Of a DNA stretch of 64,000 nt, positions 49,481 through 58,436 are shown piece after piece. This stretch comes from JBFWUM01 sp050247255. Its GTDB lineage: Bacteria > Acidobacteriota > Vicinamibacteria > Vicinamibacterales > UBA2999. The stretch covers positions 1 through 64,000 of the forward strand of contig JBFWUM010000013.1 of NCBI GenBank assembly GCA_050247255.1. Direction: 5' to 3'. Positions within the stretch are counted from its first letter, which is position 1. Each line of letters opens with the position of its first letter. A program made the position numbers and the translations under genes. The notes under the pieces were generated by a model. That model saw only the letters and a program-made list of their open reading frames with translations. It did no database searches and had not been told where the DNA came from.

Positions 49481-51474
49481 ACCCCGCCGAACGACTCGAA
49501 GAGCTCCGGCGGCTCCTTCGCTACCACGAGGAGCGCTACTACGTCCTGAACCAGCCGGAGATCGCCGACGCCGAGTTCGACGCCCTGATGAAGGAGCTCG
49601 AACGGCTCGAGGCCGAGAACCCGGACCTCGTCACGCCCGATTCCCCGACACAGCGCGTCGGCGGCCGTCCTGACAGCGCATTCGCCACCGTCACGCACGC
49701 CGAGCCGATGCTCAGCCTCGACAACGCGTACTCCGAGGAGGAGCTGCGCGCCTTCGACGAGCGCGTGCGCAAGGGGCTGGAGACGGCCGACGCCCTCGAC
49801 TACGTGGCGGAGCTGAAGATCGACGGCCTCAGCATCGCGCTGACGTATCGCGATGGCCTCCTCGTGCGCGGCGCCACGCGCGGCGACGGCACCCGCGGCG
49901 AGGAGGTGACGCCGAACGTGCGCACGATTCGCGCCATCCCGCTGCGCCTCAATACCCCTGTTGCGAGCGAGATTGAGGTTCGCGGCGAGGTCTACCTGCC
50001 GCGCAAGGCGTTCGAGCGAATCAACCGGGAACGGGAGGAGAGTGGCGACCCGCTCTTCGCCAACCCGCGCAATGCCGCGGCCGGGACGATGCGGAATATC
50101 GAGCCGCGGCTGGTGGCGAAACGAGGGTTGAGCGCGTTCACCTATCAGGTCGTGGGCGGCGATCGCGGGACGCACGCGGACACGCTCACCTGGCTCCGGG
50201 ACGCCGGCCTGCCCGTCGAACGCCACTGGCGCCGCTGCCACGGCATCGACGAGCTCCTGGCCTTCGTCCACGAATGGGGCGAGAAGCGGCGGACGCTCGA
50301 CTTCGACACCGACGGCGTCGTCGTCAAGCTGGACGAACTGGCGCTGCGCGCCCGCCTCGGCACGACGAGCAAGTTCCCGCGCTGGGCGATCGCCTTCAAG
50401 TTCCCGGCGGAGCAGAAGACGACGCTGTTGCGGAAGATCGAGGTCAATGTCGGCCGCACCGGCGCGGTCACGCCGTTCGCCATGCTCGAGCCGGTGTTCA
50501 TCGCCGGATCGACGATCTCGATGGCCACGCTGCACAACGCCGAGGATCTCGCGCGCAAGGACATCCGCGAGGGCGACTGGGTGATCGTCGAGAAGGCCGG
50601 CGACGTCATCCCGCGTGTCGTGGGGCCGGTCCTGGGCAGGCGGCCGCCAGACGCGGTGCCCTGGCAGATGCCGACCGAGTGTCCGCGGTGCGGCGCGGCG
50701 CTGCACCGGCCCGACGGGGAGGTCGTCTGGCGCTGCGAGAACATGTCGTGCCCGGCGCGGCTGCAGCGCGGGCTCGAGCACTTCGCGTCGCGGTCGGCGA
50801 TGAACATCGACGGCATGGGCGAATCGCTGATCGCGCAGGTGATTGCTTCAGGCCTGGTCAAGGACTACGCCGACCTGTATGCGCTGACCCCCGAGCAGCT
50901 TGCGGCGCTCGAGCGGATGGGGAAGAAGTCGGCGGCGAACGTGACGGAGCAGATCGATCGCAGCCGCGCCAACGAGCTGTGGCGGCTGATCTACGGCCTC
51001 GGCATTCGGCACGTCGGTGAACGGGCGGCGCAGGTGCTGGCGCGCTCGTTCGGCAGCATGGACACGCTCTGTTCGGCCACCGTCGAGCAGTTGCAGGAGA
51101 CGCCGGAGATCGGGCCCGTCCTGGCGCAGTCGGTGCGTGAGTGGCTCGACGAGCCGCGGAACCGCGCGCTCGTGGACAGGCTGCGCGCGGCCGGGGTCCG
51201 CATGGAGATTCCCGAGGAAGAACGGGCCGCGCTCGCGACGCCCGGGCCGCTCACCGGCCGGACCTACGTGCTGACCGGCACCCTGGAGTCGATGACCCGC
51301 GAAGAGGCCGCCGCGGCCATCGAGCGCCTCGGCGGGAAGGTGGCGGGATCGGTCAGCAAGAAGACGACGGCCGTTATTGTCGGGGCGGAAGCCGGCAGCA
51401 AGGCGGACAAGGCGCGCGCCCTGGGTATTCCGATGCTCGACGAAGCGGCGTTTCGGGCGATAATCGGCCTATGA
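49477..51474 (+). CDS. ligA: NAD-dependent DNA ligase LigA
   Basis: 665 residues, GTG start overlapping the synthase stop. NAD-binding Ia domain with SLDNAYSEEELRAF, adenylation motif AELKIDGLSIAL (nucleophile Lys about 114), nucleotidyl-transferase motifs to about 320, OB-fold, the four-Cys zinc finger ECPRCGAALHRPDGEVVWRC (Cys also in ENMSCPARL), helix-hairpin-helix repeats and a C-terminal BRCT domain (about 585-665). It is complete. The stop overlaps htrA (ATGA). Confidence 0.96.
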   Translation: MNPAERLEELRRLLRYHEERYYVLNQPEIADAEFDALMKELERLEAENPDLVTPDSPTQRVGGRPDSAFATVTHAEPMLSLDNAYSEEELRAFDERVRKGLETADALDYVAELKIDGLSIALTYRDGLLVRGATRGDGTRGEEVTPNVRTIRAIPLRLNTPVASEIEVRGEVYLPRKAFERINREREESGDPLFANPRNAAAGTMRNIEPRLVAKRGLSAFTYQVVGGDRGTHADTLTWLRDAGLPVERHWRRCHGIDELLAFVHEWGEKRRTLDFDTDGVVVKLDELALRARLGTTSKFPRWAIAFKFPAEQKTTLLRKIEVNVGRTGAVTPFAMLEPVFIAGSTISMATLHNAEDLARKDIREGDWVIVEKAGDVIPRVVGPVLGRRPPDAVPWQMPTECPRCGAALHRPDGEVVWRCENMSCPARLQRGLEHFASRSAMNIDGMGESLIAQVIASGLVKDYADLYALTPEQLAALERMGKKSAANVTEQIDRSRANELWRLIYGLGIRHVGERAAQVLARSFGSMDTLCSATVEQLQETPEIGPVLAQSVREWLDEPRNRALVDRLRAAGVRMEIPEEERAALATPGPLTGRTYVLTGTLESMTREEAAAAIERLGGKVAGSVSKKTTAVIVGAEAGSKADKARALGIPMLDEAAFRAIIGL

Positions 51475-52979
51475 GTCGGCGGTTCCTGGCCGTCACGCTT
51501 TGCCTGGCGGCCACCATTGCGTTCATGGTTGGCCTGATCGTCGCCGGCTCGATGACGCCGAGCATGGCGGTGTCGGCGCCCTCGGCCCCTGATGCTCAGC
51601 GGGCCATCAGCCCGGCCAGCGTCTCGATTCTTCCGGGCGCGGTGTCGTTTGCCGACGTTGCCGAACGCCTCAATCCCGCGGTCGTCAATATCGACGCCAC
51701 GTCGCGGGGGTCCGGCCGCGTGCGCCGCACGCAGCGCGGCCTGCCGCTGCCGGATGCCGACCCACCCGAGCTCTTCGATACGCCTCAGCAGCGGGACCGC
51801 GGCGACGGCCCGCGCCGCGGCGCCGGGACCGGCTTCTTCATCGACGCGACCGGCCACATCCTGACCAATCACCATGTGATCGAAGGGGCGGACCGCATCA
51901 TGGTGCGGCTGACCGACGGGCGTACGCTGCGTGCCGAGGCGATTGGCTCCGACCCGGACACCGACATCGCCCTGATCAAGGTCGAGTCACGCCAGCCGTT
52001 TCCCGTCGCGCCGCTGGGCGACTCGAGCAGCCTGCGGGTTGGGGAGTGGGTCGTGGCCATCGGCAACCCGCTCGCCTACGAGCACACGGTCACCGTGGGC
52101 ATCGTCAGCTACATCGGCCGGAAGCTGTTCGACTCGTCGCTCGACCGGTACATCCAGACCGACGCCGCGATCAATTTCGGCAACAGCGGCGGGCCGCTGA
52201 TCAACGCCAAGGGAGAGGTCATCGGCATCAACTCGGCGATCAGCTCGCGCGCCTCGAACATCGGCTTCGCCGTGCCGATCAACCAGGCGAGTGAGATCCT
52301 GCCGCAGCTGATGGAGCGCGGCTACGTGTCGCGCGGCTACATCGGCGTCATGCTGCGCGACGTTGACCCCGACTTGCAGCGTTCGCTTGACCTGCCGCAG
52401 GCCTCGGGCGCGCTCGTGCAGGATGTCACCGCCGGTTCGCCCGGCGACCGCGCCGGCATCCGCACCTACGACCTGATCGTGGCCGTCGACGGCCGCGCCA
52501 TCGCCGGCAACGACGAGTTGATCGAGCTGATCGCCTCGCGCGATCCCGGCTCGGTGGCCAACCTGCAGATCGTACGCGACGGCCGGCCGATGAACCTTGG
52601 CGTGAAGCTCGCCGAGCGGCCGCGGCGGGCGCGCCGCGTCGAGAACAGCGACGAGGCGCCCCAGCCGTCCAGCCGCCGCGACATGGGGCTCGGGCTGTCA
52701 GTGCGCGAGCTCGACGGCGGGTTCAGCGAGCGGTTCCGCGTGCCTGATACGGTCGAGGGCGTCATCGTCTCGCGCGTCGAGCCGCTCAGCCCGGCCTTCG
52801 ATGCCGACATCGAGCGCGGGCACATCGTCCTCGAAGTGAACCGGAAGCCGGTGCGCAGCATCGAGGACTACCGGCGGCTCACCGCGGGCGCGCGGTCGGG
52901 CGATGTCTTCACGCTGTATCTCTACAAGCCCGAGCTCGACGGCGGGCAGCGCGCGCTCCACACCGTCAAGGTCGATTGA
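51471..52979 (+). CDS. DegP/HtrA-family periplasmic serine protease
   Basis: 502 residues. N-terminal membrane/signal segment (about 5-28) and Ser-rich stretch; trypsin-like domain with the catalytic triad His in LTNHHVIEG, Asp in DTDIALIKV and Ser in NFGNSGGPLIN. Two PDZ domains follow (about 300-395 and 415-500, the second with SPAFDADIERGHIVLEVN). It degrades or refolds damaged envelope proteins. Here it follows ligA and precedes an NtrC-type regulator, with no ECF or Cpx gene nearby. Confidence 0.93.
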   Translation: MSRRFLAVTLCLAATIAFMVGLIVAGSMTPSMAVSAPSAPDAQRAISPASVSILPGAVSFADVAERLNPAVVNIDATSRGSGRVRRTQRGLPLPDADPPELFDTPQQRDRGDGPRRGAGTGFFIDATGHILTNHHVIEGADRIMVRLTDGRTLRAEAIGSDPDTDIALIKVESRQPFPVAPLGDSSSLRVGEWVVAIGNPLAYEHTVTVGIVSYIGRKLFDSSLDRYIQTDAAINFGNSGGPLINAKGEVIGINSAISSRASNIGFAVPINQASEILPQLMERGYVSRGYIGVMLRDVDPDLQRSLDLPQASGALVQDVTAGSPGDRAGIRTYDLIVAVDGRAIAGNDELIELIASRDPGSVANLQIVRDGRPMNLGVKLAERPRRARRVENSDEAPQPSSRRDMGLGLSVRELDGGFSERFRVPDTVEGVIVSRVEPLSPAFDADIERGHIVLEVNRKPVRSIEDYRRLTAGARSGDVFTLYLYKPELDGGQRALHTVKVD

Positions 52980-52986
52980 AGCCCCG

Positions 52987-54369
52987 TTGAAACCCCGCGT
53001 TCTCGTCATCGACGATGAGGCCGCCATCCGCGACTCGCTGCGGATGATCCTCGAATACGAAGACTACGAGTTCACCGGCGCCGCCTCGGGACCGGAAGGC
53101 GTCGCGCTGGTGCGCAAAGATCCGCCCGACCTCGTCATCCTCGACATCAAGATGCCCGGCATGAGCGGCCTCGAGGCGCTCGCCGAGATCCGCAAGACCG
53201 ACGAGTCGTTGCCGGTGGCGATGATCTCGGGCCACGGCACGATTACCGACGCCATGCAGGCGACCCGCCTGGGCGCCTTCGACTTCATCGAGAAGCCGTT
53301 CACCAGCGAACGCGTGCTGGTGACCGTCGCCAAGGGGATCGAGCTGCGCTCACTGCGGCGCGAGAACCGCGAGCTCAAGCTGGCGATGGAGTCGAAGTAC
53401 GAAATCGTCGGCAACAGCCCGTCGCTGCGCAAGGTGCTCGAATCGGTGCAGCGGGCGGCGCCGACCAACGCCACCGTGCTCCTGCTGGGGGAGAGCGGCG
53501 TCGGCAAGGAGCTGGTGGCGCGGACCATCCACCGCAACAGCCCGCGGGCGGGGCAGCGCTTCATCCAGGTGAACTGCGCGGCCATTCCCGAGGAGCTGAT
53601 CGAGTCGGAGCTGTTCGGCCACGAGAAAGGGTCGTTCACCGGCGCCACCGAGAAGCAGGTGGGGAAGTTCGAGCAGGCCGATCGCGGGACGATCTTCCTC
53701 GACGAGATAGGCGACATGAGCCCGAAGACGCAGGCGAAGGTGCTGCGCGTGCTGCAGGAGCAGGAGGTCGAGCGGCTCGGGTCGGCGCGGACGATCAAGG
53801 TGGACGTGCGCGTCATTGCCGCCACCAACAAGAACCTCGAGGACGCCATCGACCGCGGCGAGTTCCGCGAGGACCTCTACTTCCGCCTGAACGTCATTCC
53901 GATCGTGGTGCCGCCGTTGCGCGAACGGCGCGAGGACATCCCCGCGCTCGTCCAGCACTTCGCGAAGCGGTCAGCCGAGGAGCACAACCTCAAGCCGCGC
54001 ACGTTCGATCCGCGCGCCATGGAGGGGCTGCAGCGCTACCGTTGGCGCGGCAACATCCGCGAGCTGCGCAACACCATCGAGCGGGTGATGATCATGGCCG
54101 CCGACGACGTCGTGCGGGTTGAGGATCTGCCGGCCGATGTGCGCAGCGGTGAGTCACCGGCTGCCGCGGTGAAGGTGGAAGCACCCGGTGGCGCGTCGCC
54201 GGCGACGCTGCGCGAGTTCAAGGAGATCGCCGAGCGCGCGTTCCTCGTGCAGAAGCTGCGCGAGAACGGCTGGAACATCTCGAAGACCGCGGAGCTGCTG
54301 GAAACGCCGCGCAGCAACCTCTACAAGAAGCTCGAGGCGTACGGGATCAAGCAGGAGATCGACGGGTAG
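52987..54369 (+). CDS. NtrC-family sigma-54-dependent response regulator
   Basis: 460 residues from TTG 52987. Receiver domain with phospho-acceptor Asp in LVILDIKMPGMSG (about 52), central AAA+ domain with Walker A LLLGESGVGKELVA, ELFGHEKGSFTGATEKQ (sigma-54 loop, GSFTGA for GAFTGA) and TIFLDEIGDM, then a Fis-type HTH (LRENGWNISKTAELLETPRSNLYKKLEAYG). The partner kinase is not adjacent. The gene ends 7 bases from the RNase P RNA 3' end. Confidence 0.93.
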   Translation: MKPRVLVIDDEAAIRDSLRMILEYEDYEFTGAASGPEGVALVRKDPPDLVILDIKMPGMSGLEALAEIRKTDESLPVAMISGHGTITDAMQATRLGAFDFIEKPFTSERVLVTVAKGIELRSLRRENRELKLAMESKYEIVGNSPSLRKVLESVQRAAPTNATVLLLGESGVGKELVARTIHRNSPRAGQRFIQVNCAAIPEELIESELFGHEKGSFTGATEKQVGKFEQADRGTIFLDEIGDMSPKTQAKVLRVLQEQEVERLGSARTIKVDVRVIAATNKNLEDAIDRGEFREDLYFRLNVIPIVVPPLRERREDIPALVQHFAKRSAEEHNLKPRTFDPRAMEGLQRYRWRGNIRELRNTIERVMIMAADDVVRVEDLPADVRSGESPAAAVKVEAPGGASPATLREFKEIAERAFLVQKLRENGWNISKTAELLETPRSNLYKKLEAYGIKQEIDG

Positions 54370-54376
54370 GGAAAGC

Positions 54377-54840
54377 GTCGCAGCCAGCCGGTAAGCCGAA
54401 TTCTGTTCCGCCTTCGCCCGCTTGCGCGGGCTACGGCGTGACAATCATTCCTCTAGGCCGGCGATTGCTCGCCGGCTCAAGCGACCTACCCGGTGCCTTC
54501 AGGCGGGCAGCCCTCAGGCGGCACCCTATTTGGTCTTGCTCCGTGCGGGGTTTGGCCTGCCACCGACGTTACCGCCGGCGCGGTGCGCTCTTACCGCACC
54601 TTTTCACCCTTTCCCTCGCAAGGCGCCCCGTAAAGGGGCGCCCCACTCAGGTGGTTTGTTTTCTGTGCCACTTTCCGTCAGGTCACCCTGCCCGGTCGTT
54701 AGCCGGCGCACTGCCCTGTGGAGTTCGGACTTTCCTCTCGCCTTCGCCCTTTTCGGGTCCAACGAACAGGCCCCTTGCGGAGCCTGCCTCGCCGAAGCAC
54801 CGAAGGTGCGCAGGCGGGCGATTGTCTAGCTGACTGCGAC
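54377..54840 (-). ncRNA. rnpB: RNase P RNA (type A)
   Basis: About 464 nt on the minus strand. Terminal stems GTCGCAG (54834-54840 complement) and CTGCGAC (54377-54383) pair as P1. The conserved GAGGAAAGTCCGAACTCC (complement) and ACAGAATTCGGCTTAC near the 3' end are diagnostic. It is about 80 nt longer than the E. coli RNA. The extra length lies in palindromes at P3, P12 and a hairpin close to the 3' end. RNase P cleaves the 5' leader of tRNA precursors. Confidence 0.93.
54622..54642. repeat. R3 palindrome inside RNase P RNA
   Basis: A 21-nt perfect palindrome with core CCCCGTAAAGGGG (reverse of the core at 8541). It falls in the P12 region, the part of type A RNA that is least constrained. 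Confidence 0.7.
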
Positions 54841-54857
54841 CCTTCATTGTCGCACGA

Positions 54858-54889
54858 GGCACTAAGCACCAGGCACTAAGCACTAAAAT
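54858..54889 (+). repeat. Heptad repeat leading into a -10 box
   Basis: 7-nt units GGCACTA, AGCACCA, GGCACTA, AGCACTA, running into TAAAAT (54884-54889), 7 nt before the ATG at 54897. The repeat also lies upstream of rnpB on the other strand, so it sits in a divergent promoter region. Confidence 0.6.
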
Positions 54890-54896
54890 AGCGCCC

Positions 54897-56063
54897 ATGA
54901 CGCACAGGCTATTCGCCCTGCTCTCGGCCGTCGGCGTGGCGACGGCGCTGGTCTCTGCCCAGGCACCTGCCGGACAGCAGAGCCAGGGCGCGCTCAACCA
55001 GCGGCCGGGCGCCGATCGTGAGCCGTCGATCCCGCTGCCGAACATCCGCGAGTACAAGCCGAAGACGACGTTGGTGGTGCCGCAGCACCCGGTGCCGCGG
55101 GCGAAGTTCCCGGTGGTCGACATCCACAGCCATCAACCGGCGCCGATTTCGGCAGCGCAGATGGCGACCGTCGTCGGCAGCATGGATCCGCTCAACCTGC
55201 GCGTGCTGGTCAACGCCAGCGGCGCCACGGGGGACCGCCTCGTGCAGAGCCTGGCGGCCATCCAGGCGACGCCGCACAAGGACCGGATGGTGATGTTCAC
55301 CAACATCGGCTTCCGCGACCCGGTGGGCCCCGGGTTCGGGCGGCGGGTGGCGGCGCAGATCGAAGGCGACATCAAAGCTGGAGCGGTCGGCATCGGCGAG
55401 ATCATGAAGAACTTCGGCCTGTCGGCGACGAAGGCCGACGGCAGCCGCCTGCGCATCGACGATCCCGAGCTGGATCCGATCTGGGAGACGGCGGCGCGGC
55501 TGAATGTGCCGGTGCTGATCCATACCGCCGATCCGCAGGAGTTCTTCCGCGAGATCGGTCCCGACAACGAGCGGTTCCTCGAATTGGCACTCTTCCCGAA
55601 CCGCCGCTATCCGCAGGATCGGTTCCCGAGCTTCGAGCAGATCAGCACCGAGCGCGACAACCTGTTCAAGCGCCACCCGAAGACGACGTTCATCATGGCG
55701 CACCTTGGATGGCACGCCAACGACCTGGGGAAGCTGGCGAAGATGTTCGACGAGATGCCGAACGTGTACGGCGAGGTCGGCGCCGTGCTCTACGACCTGG
55801 GGCGGCAGCCGCGCGCGGCGCGCGACTTCTTCGTGAAGTACCAGGACCGGGTCCTGTTCGGCAAGGATTCGTACCAGCCCGACGAGTTCCCGTACTTCTT
55901 CCGGACGTTCGAGACCGCGGATGAATATTTCGACTACTACCGCGACTATCACGCCTTCTGGAAGTTGTATGGCCTGGCGCTGCCGGACGATGTCCTGCGC
56001 AAGCTCTACTATGGGAATGCGCTGAAATTGATGCCGGGAATCCCGCGCGCCGGGTTCCCATAA
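54897..56063 (+). CDS. Exported amidohydrolase-family protein
   Basis: 388 residues. A signal peptide (about 1-20) and a short Pro/Gln-rich linker precede an amidohydrolase_2 fold: VVDIHSHQPAP (metal ligands), GIGEIMKNFGLS, VPVLIHTADPQEFFRE and TFIMAHLGWHAN, then VLFGKDSYQPDEFPYF, where the usual final Asp is in KDSY. Members include decarboxylases and lactonases of the ACMSD type. The substrate is unknown. Near-leaderless start. Confidence 0.85.
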   Translation: MTHRLFALLSAVGVATALVSAQAPAGQQSQGALNQRPGADREPSIPLPNIREYKPKTTLVVPQHPVPRAKFPVVDIHSHQPAPISAAQMATVVGSMDPLNLRVLVNASGATGDRLVQSLAAIQATPHKDRMVMFTNIGFRDPVGPGFGRRVAAQIEGDIKAGAVGIGEIMKNFGLSATKADGSRLRIDDPELDPIWETAARLNVPVLIHTADPQEFFREIGPDNERFLELALFPNRRYPQDRFPSFEQISTERDNLFKRHPKTTFIMAHLGWHANDLGKLAKMFDEMPNVYGEVGAVLYDLGRQPRAARDFFVKYQDRVLFGKDSYQPDEFPYFFRTFETADEYFDYYRDYHAFWKLYGLALPDDVLRKLYYGNALKLMPGIPRAGFP

Positions 56064-56099
56064 GCGGCCGGCAACATTTTTGCTGAGCTGATACGCAAC

Positions 56100-57044
56100 A
56101 TGCCCAACTACCTAGTGACCGGCGGCGCCGGCTTCATCGGATCCCATCTGGCGGAAGAACTGGTGCGTCGCGGTCACCGCGTGCGCGTGGTCGATAACCT
56201 CGCCACCGGCAAGCGGCAGAACCTGGCCCATGTGAACGGCATCGAGTTCCTCGAGGGCGACCTGGCGAACCTCGACGTGGCGCGCCGCGCGTGCGAGGGG
56301 ATGGATTACGTGCTGCACCAGGCGGCGATCCCGTCGGTGCCGCGGTCGGTGCAGGACCCGGTCACGTCGAACCGCGCCAACATCGACGCCTCGCTCAACG
56401 TCCTGGTGTCGGCCCGCGATGCCGGCGTGAAGCGCGTCGTCTACGCCGGCTCCTCGTCGGCGTACGGCAACACGCCGACGCTGCCGAAGGTGGAGACCAT
56501 GCCGACGGCGCCGCTGTCGCCGTATGCGCTGCAGAAGCTGGTGGCGGAGCAGTACTGCCGGATGTTCACGCAGCTGTATGGGCTGGAGACGGTGACCATC
56601 CGCTACTTCAACGTGTTCGGTCCGCGGCAGGATCCCTCGTCGCCGTATTCGGGCGTGATCTCGCTCTTCATCAGCGCGCTCTGCGAGGGGCGGCGGCCGA
56701 CGATCTACGGCGACGGCGAGCACACCCGCGACTTCACCTACGTCGCCAACGTCGTCGACGGCGTGCTGCGCGCGTGCGAGGCGAAGGGCGCCAGCGGGGA
56801 AGTCATCAACGTGGCTACCGGGGGCCGCATCTCGCTGAACCAGCTGTTCGCGGCGGTCAAGGAGGCGACCGGGGCGACCGTCGATCCGATCTACGCCGAT
56901 CCGCGTCCCGGCGACGTGAAGGACTCCCAGGCCGACATCGCCAAGGCCGAGCGCCTGCTCGGCTACCGCCCGATCGTGTCGTTCGACGATGGCCTGGCGA
57001 GGACCGTGGAGTGGTTTCGCTCCGCGTCGTTGAGCGTCGCGTAA
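56100..57044 (+). CDS. NAD-dependent sugar-nucleotide epimerase/dehydratase
   Basis: 314 residues. Rossmann VTGGAGFIGSHLAEEL, catalytic serine/tyrosine region YAGSSSAYGNTPTLPK and YALQKLVAEQYCRMF (YxxxK), then TIRYFNVFGPRQDPSSPYSGVI. It resembles UDP-glucose/GlcNAc 4-epimerases (WbpP/GalE group). The substrate cannot be fixed. An R2 palindrome follows 13 bases after the stop. Confidence 0.9.
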   Translation: MPNYLVTGGAGFIGSHLAEELVRRGHRVRVVDNLATGKRQNLAHVNGIEFLEGDLANLDVARRACEGMDYVLHQAAIPSVPRSVQDPVTSNRANIDASLNVLVSARDAGVKRVVYAGSSSAYGNTPTLPKVETMPTAPLSPYALQKLVAEQYCRMFTQLYGLETVTIRYFNVFGPRQDPSSPYSGVISLFISALCEGRRPTIYGDGEHTRDFTYVANVVDGVLRACEAKGASGEVINVATGGRISLNQLFAAVKEATGATVDPIYADPRPGDVKDSQADIAKAERLLGYRPIVSFDDGLARTVEWFRSASLSVA

Positions 57045-57057
57045 GCGGCTGCCCTGG

Positions 57058-57077
57058 GGGCCGGCTTGAGCCGGCCC
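57058..57077. repeat. REP-like palindrome, family R2
   Basis: GGGCCGGCTTGAGCCGGCCC, differing from the copy at 1133 by one base in the loop. It is intergenic, after the epimerase gene. Confidence 0.7.
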
Positions 57078-57142
57078 GCTTCCTTTCACAGTTTCTTCCT
57101 CCCCGCGGCGCCAGGCCCAGCCATTCGCGCTAGCATCCCGGC

Positions 57143-57886
57143 GTGGCCTCGCCCCGCGAGATCCTCCAGCAGGCGATCGACGAGTGCGCCCGCCTTGACG
57201 CGCAGTACGCCGCCGCGCGCGAGGAGATCTACGCCCAGCAGCGGGCCGCCCTCCAGACCATTGGCGCCGTCGCGGCGGCGATGGACAAGCGGGACCGGGC
57301 GGTCGCGGAGGCCTCCCGTATGTTCGAGAAGCGGGTCATCGCCGTGAAGCAGAAGGCGCGGGACGCCGAGGCCGATTGGCCGGCGGTGCAGGAGGCTGGC
57401 GCCGCGAAGGCGGAGCGGGCGTGGCAGGCAGCAGTCCGGAAAGCCGATCAGAAGCGGGCAGTGGCGGTAGCCAAAGTCGAGCGCGAGTACGAGGGGGCGC
57501 GGCGTGCCGCGGCCACGTTGACCGGGCCGGCGCTCGACGGCCGGCGGCGGGCCGCACGCGCCAAGCGCGACGAGGGCTTTGCCGACGCCGAGCGTGAGCA
57601 CCGCGAGGAGACGCAGGCCGCCTGGGTGGCGTTCGAGACGGCCAAGCTCGAGGCACAGGATGCGGCGATAGCCAGCGTCGAGGCGGCGAGACGTGCCGAG
57701 GAGATTGACTTGGCCGACGCCGCGGCAGCACGCGATGCCGCGATACGGGATGCCGATGCAGCCCTCGAGGCGGTGATCAGCGCAAACCCGATGGCCCGAT
57801 CGCTTGCCGAGGCGTTTGCGTTTCGGCTCCAGGAACTCGAGGCCGCCTGTGCGAACGCGAAATCGGCGGTGATGGCGCGCCTGTAG
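57143..57886 (+). CDS. Coiled-coil protein of unknown function
   Basis: 247 residues, GTG start 6 nt after a TAGCAT -10 box. No signal peptide or membrane segment. Nearly the whole protein is Ala/Glu/Arg-rich helix with a heptad pattern (for example EAAR and AEADWPAVQEAGAAKAERAW), so a long coiled coil is expected. No known family is recognised. About 220 bases follow before comEA. Confidence 0.7.
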   Translation: MASPREILQQAIDECARLDAQYAAAREEIYAQQRAALQTIGAVAAAMDKRDRAVAEASRMFEKRVIAVKQKARDAEADWPAVQEAGAAKAERAWQAAVRKADQKRAVAVAKVEREYEGARRAAATLTGPALDGRRRAARAKRDEGFADAEREHREETQAAWVAFETAKLEAQDAAIASVEAARRAEEIDLADAAAARDAAIRDADAALEAVISANPMARSLAEAFAFRLQELEAACANAKSAVMARL

Positions 57887-58109
57887 TTGTCGCGGCCTGC
57901 ATGCCGCGTGAGCCGCGTCATCGGGCTCAACTTTCCAACCCCCATTCTTCCTGACACTTGCGGCTCCGGCGTGCGCGCGCACGCAGCGGCCAGGGGCTTG
58001 CCCTCAGTCGGTCGCCCGGGCGGACTGCGGAGAACGCCAGCTGGTTCCCGATCTCCGGCGCTGCGCGGCGCCGCCGGGCGTTTATTCACCATGAGCAGAG
58101 GAGGAGTGC

Positions 58110-58436
58110 ATGACTCGGATGTTGACCGGAATGGTGATGCTCGCCTGCGTGCTGACGACCGCGGGTCTGGCGGCGCAGACGTCGAAGGCGGCGCCGACCG
58201 CCGCCGCGTCCAGCGCGGCCGTCAACCTGAACTCGGCGACGGCCGGCGAACTGGAGGCCCTGCCGGGCATCGGGGCGGCGACGGCGCAGCGCATCATCGA
58301 GTACCGCGAGAAGAACGGCGGCTTCAAGAAGGTCGAGGACCTGATGAATGTGCGCGGCATCGGCGAAGCGAGCTTCCTGAAGCTCAAGCCGATGGTCACG
58401 GTGGCGGCACCGCGCACCAGCCGCGCCGCGCAGTAG
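58110..58436 (+). CDS. comEA: ComEA-like helix-hairpin-helix DNA-uptake protein
   Basis: 108 residues. The ATG at 58110 follows GGAGGAG. A signal peptide precedes a single (HhH)2 domain: VNLNSATAGELEALPGIGAATAQRII, then YREKNGGFKKVEDLMNVRGIGEASFLKL. This domain binds double-stranded DNA in transformation. It lacks the N-terminal SLBB part of long ComEA. The pseudopilin gene starts at or inside its stop. Confidence 0.9.
   Translation: MTRMLTGMVMLACVLTTAGLAAQTSKAAPTAAASSAAVNLNSATAGELEALPGIGAATAQRIIEYREKNGGFKKVEDLMNVRGIGEASFLKLKPMVTVAAPRTSRAAQ

Noticed and set aside
57887..58109. A c-di-GMP riboswitch before comEA
   Set aside because: The region has stems, but the conserved GACGCAAAGCC core of GEMM-type switches is absent; I see no other known riboswitch.
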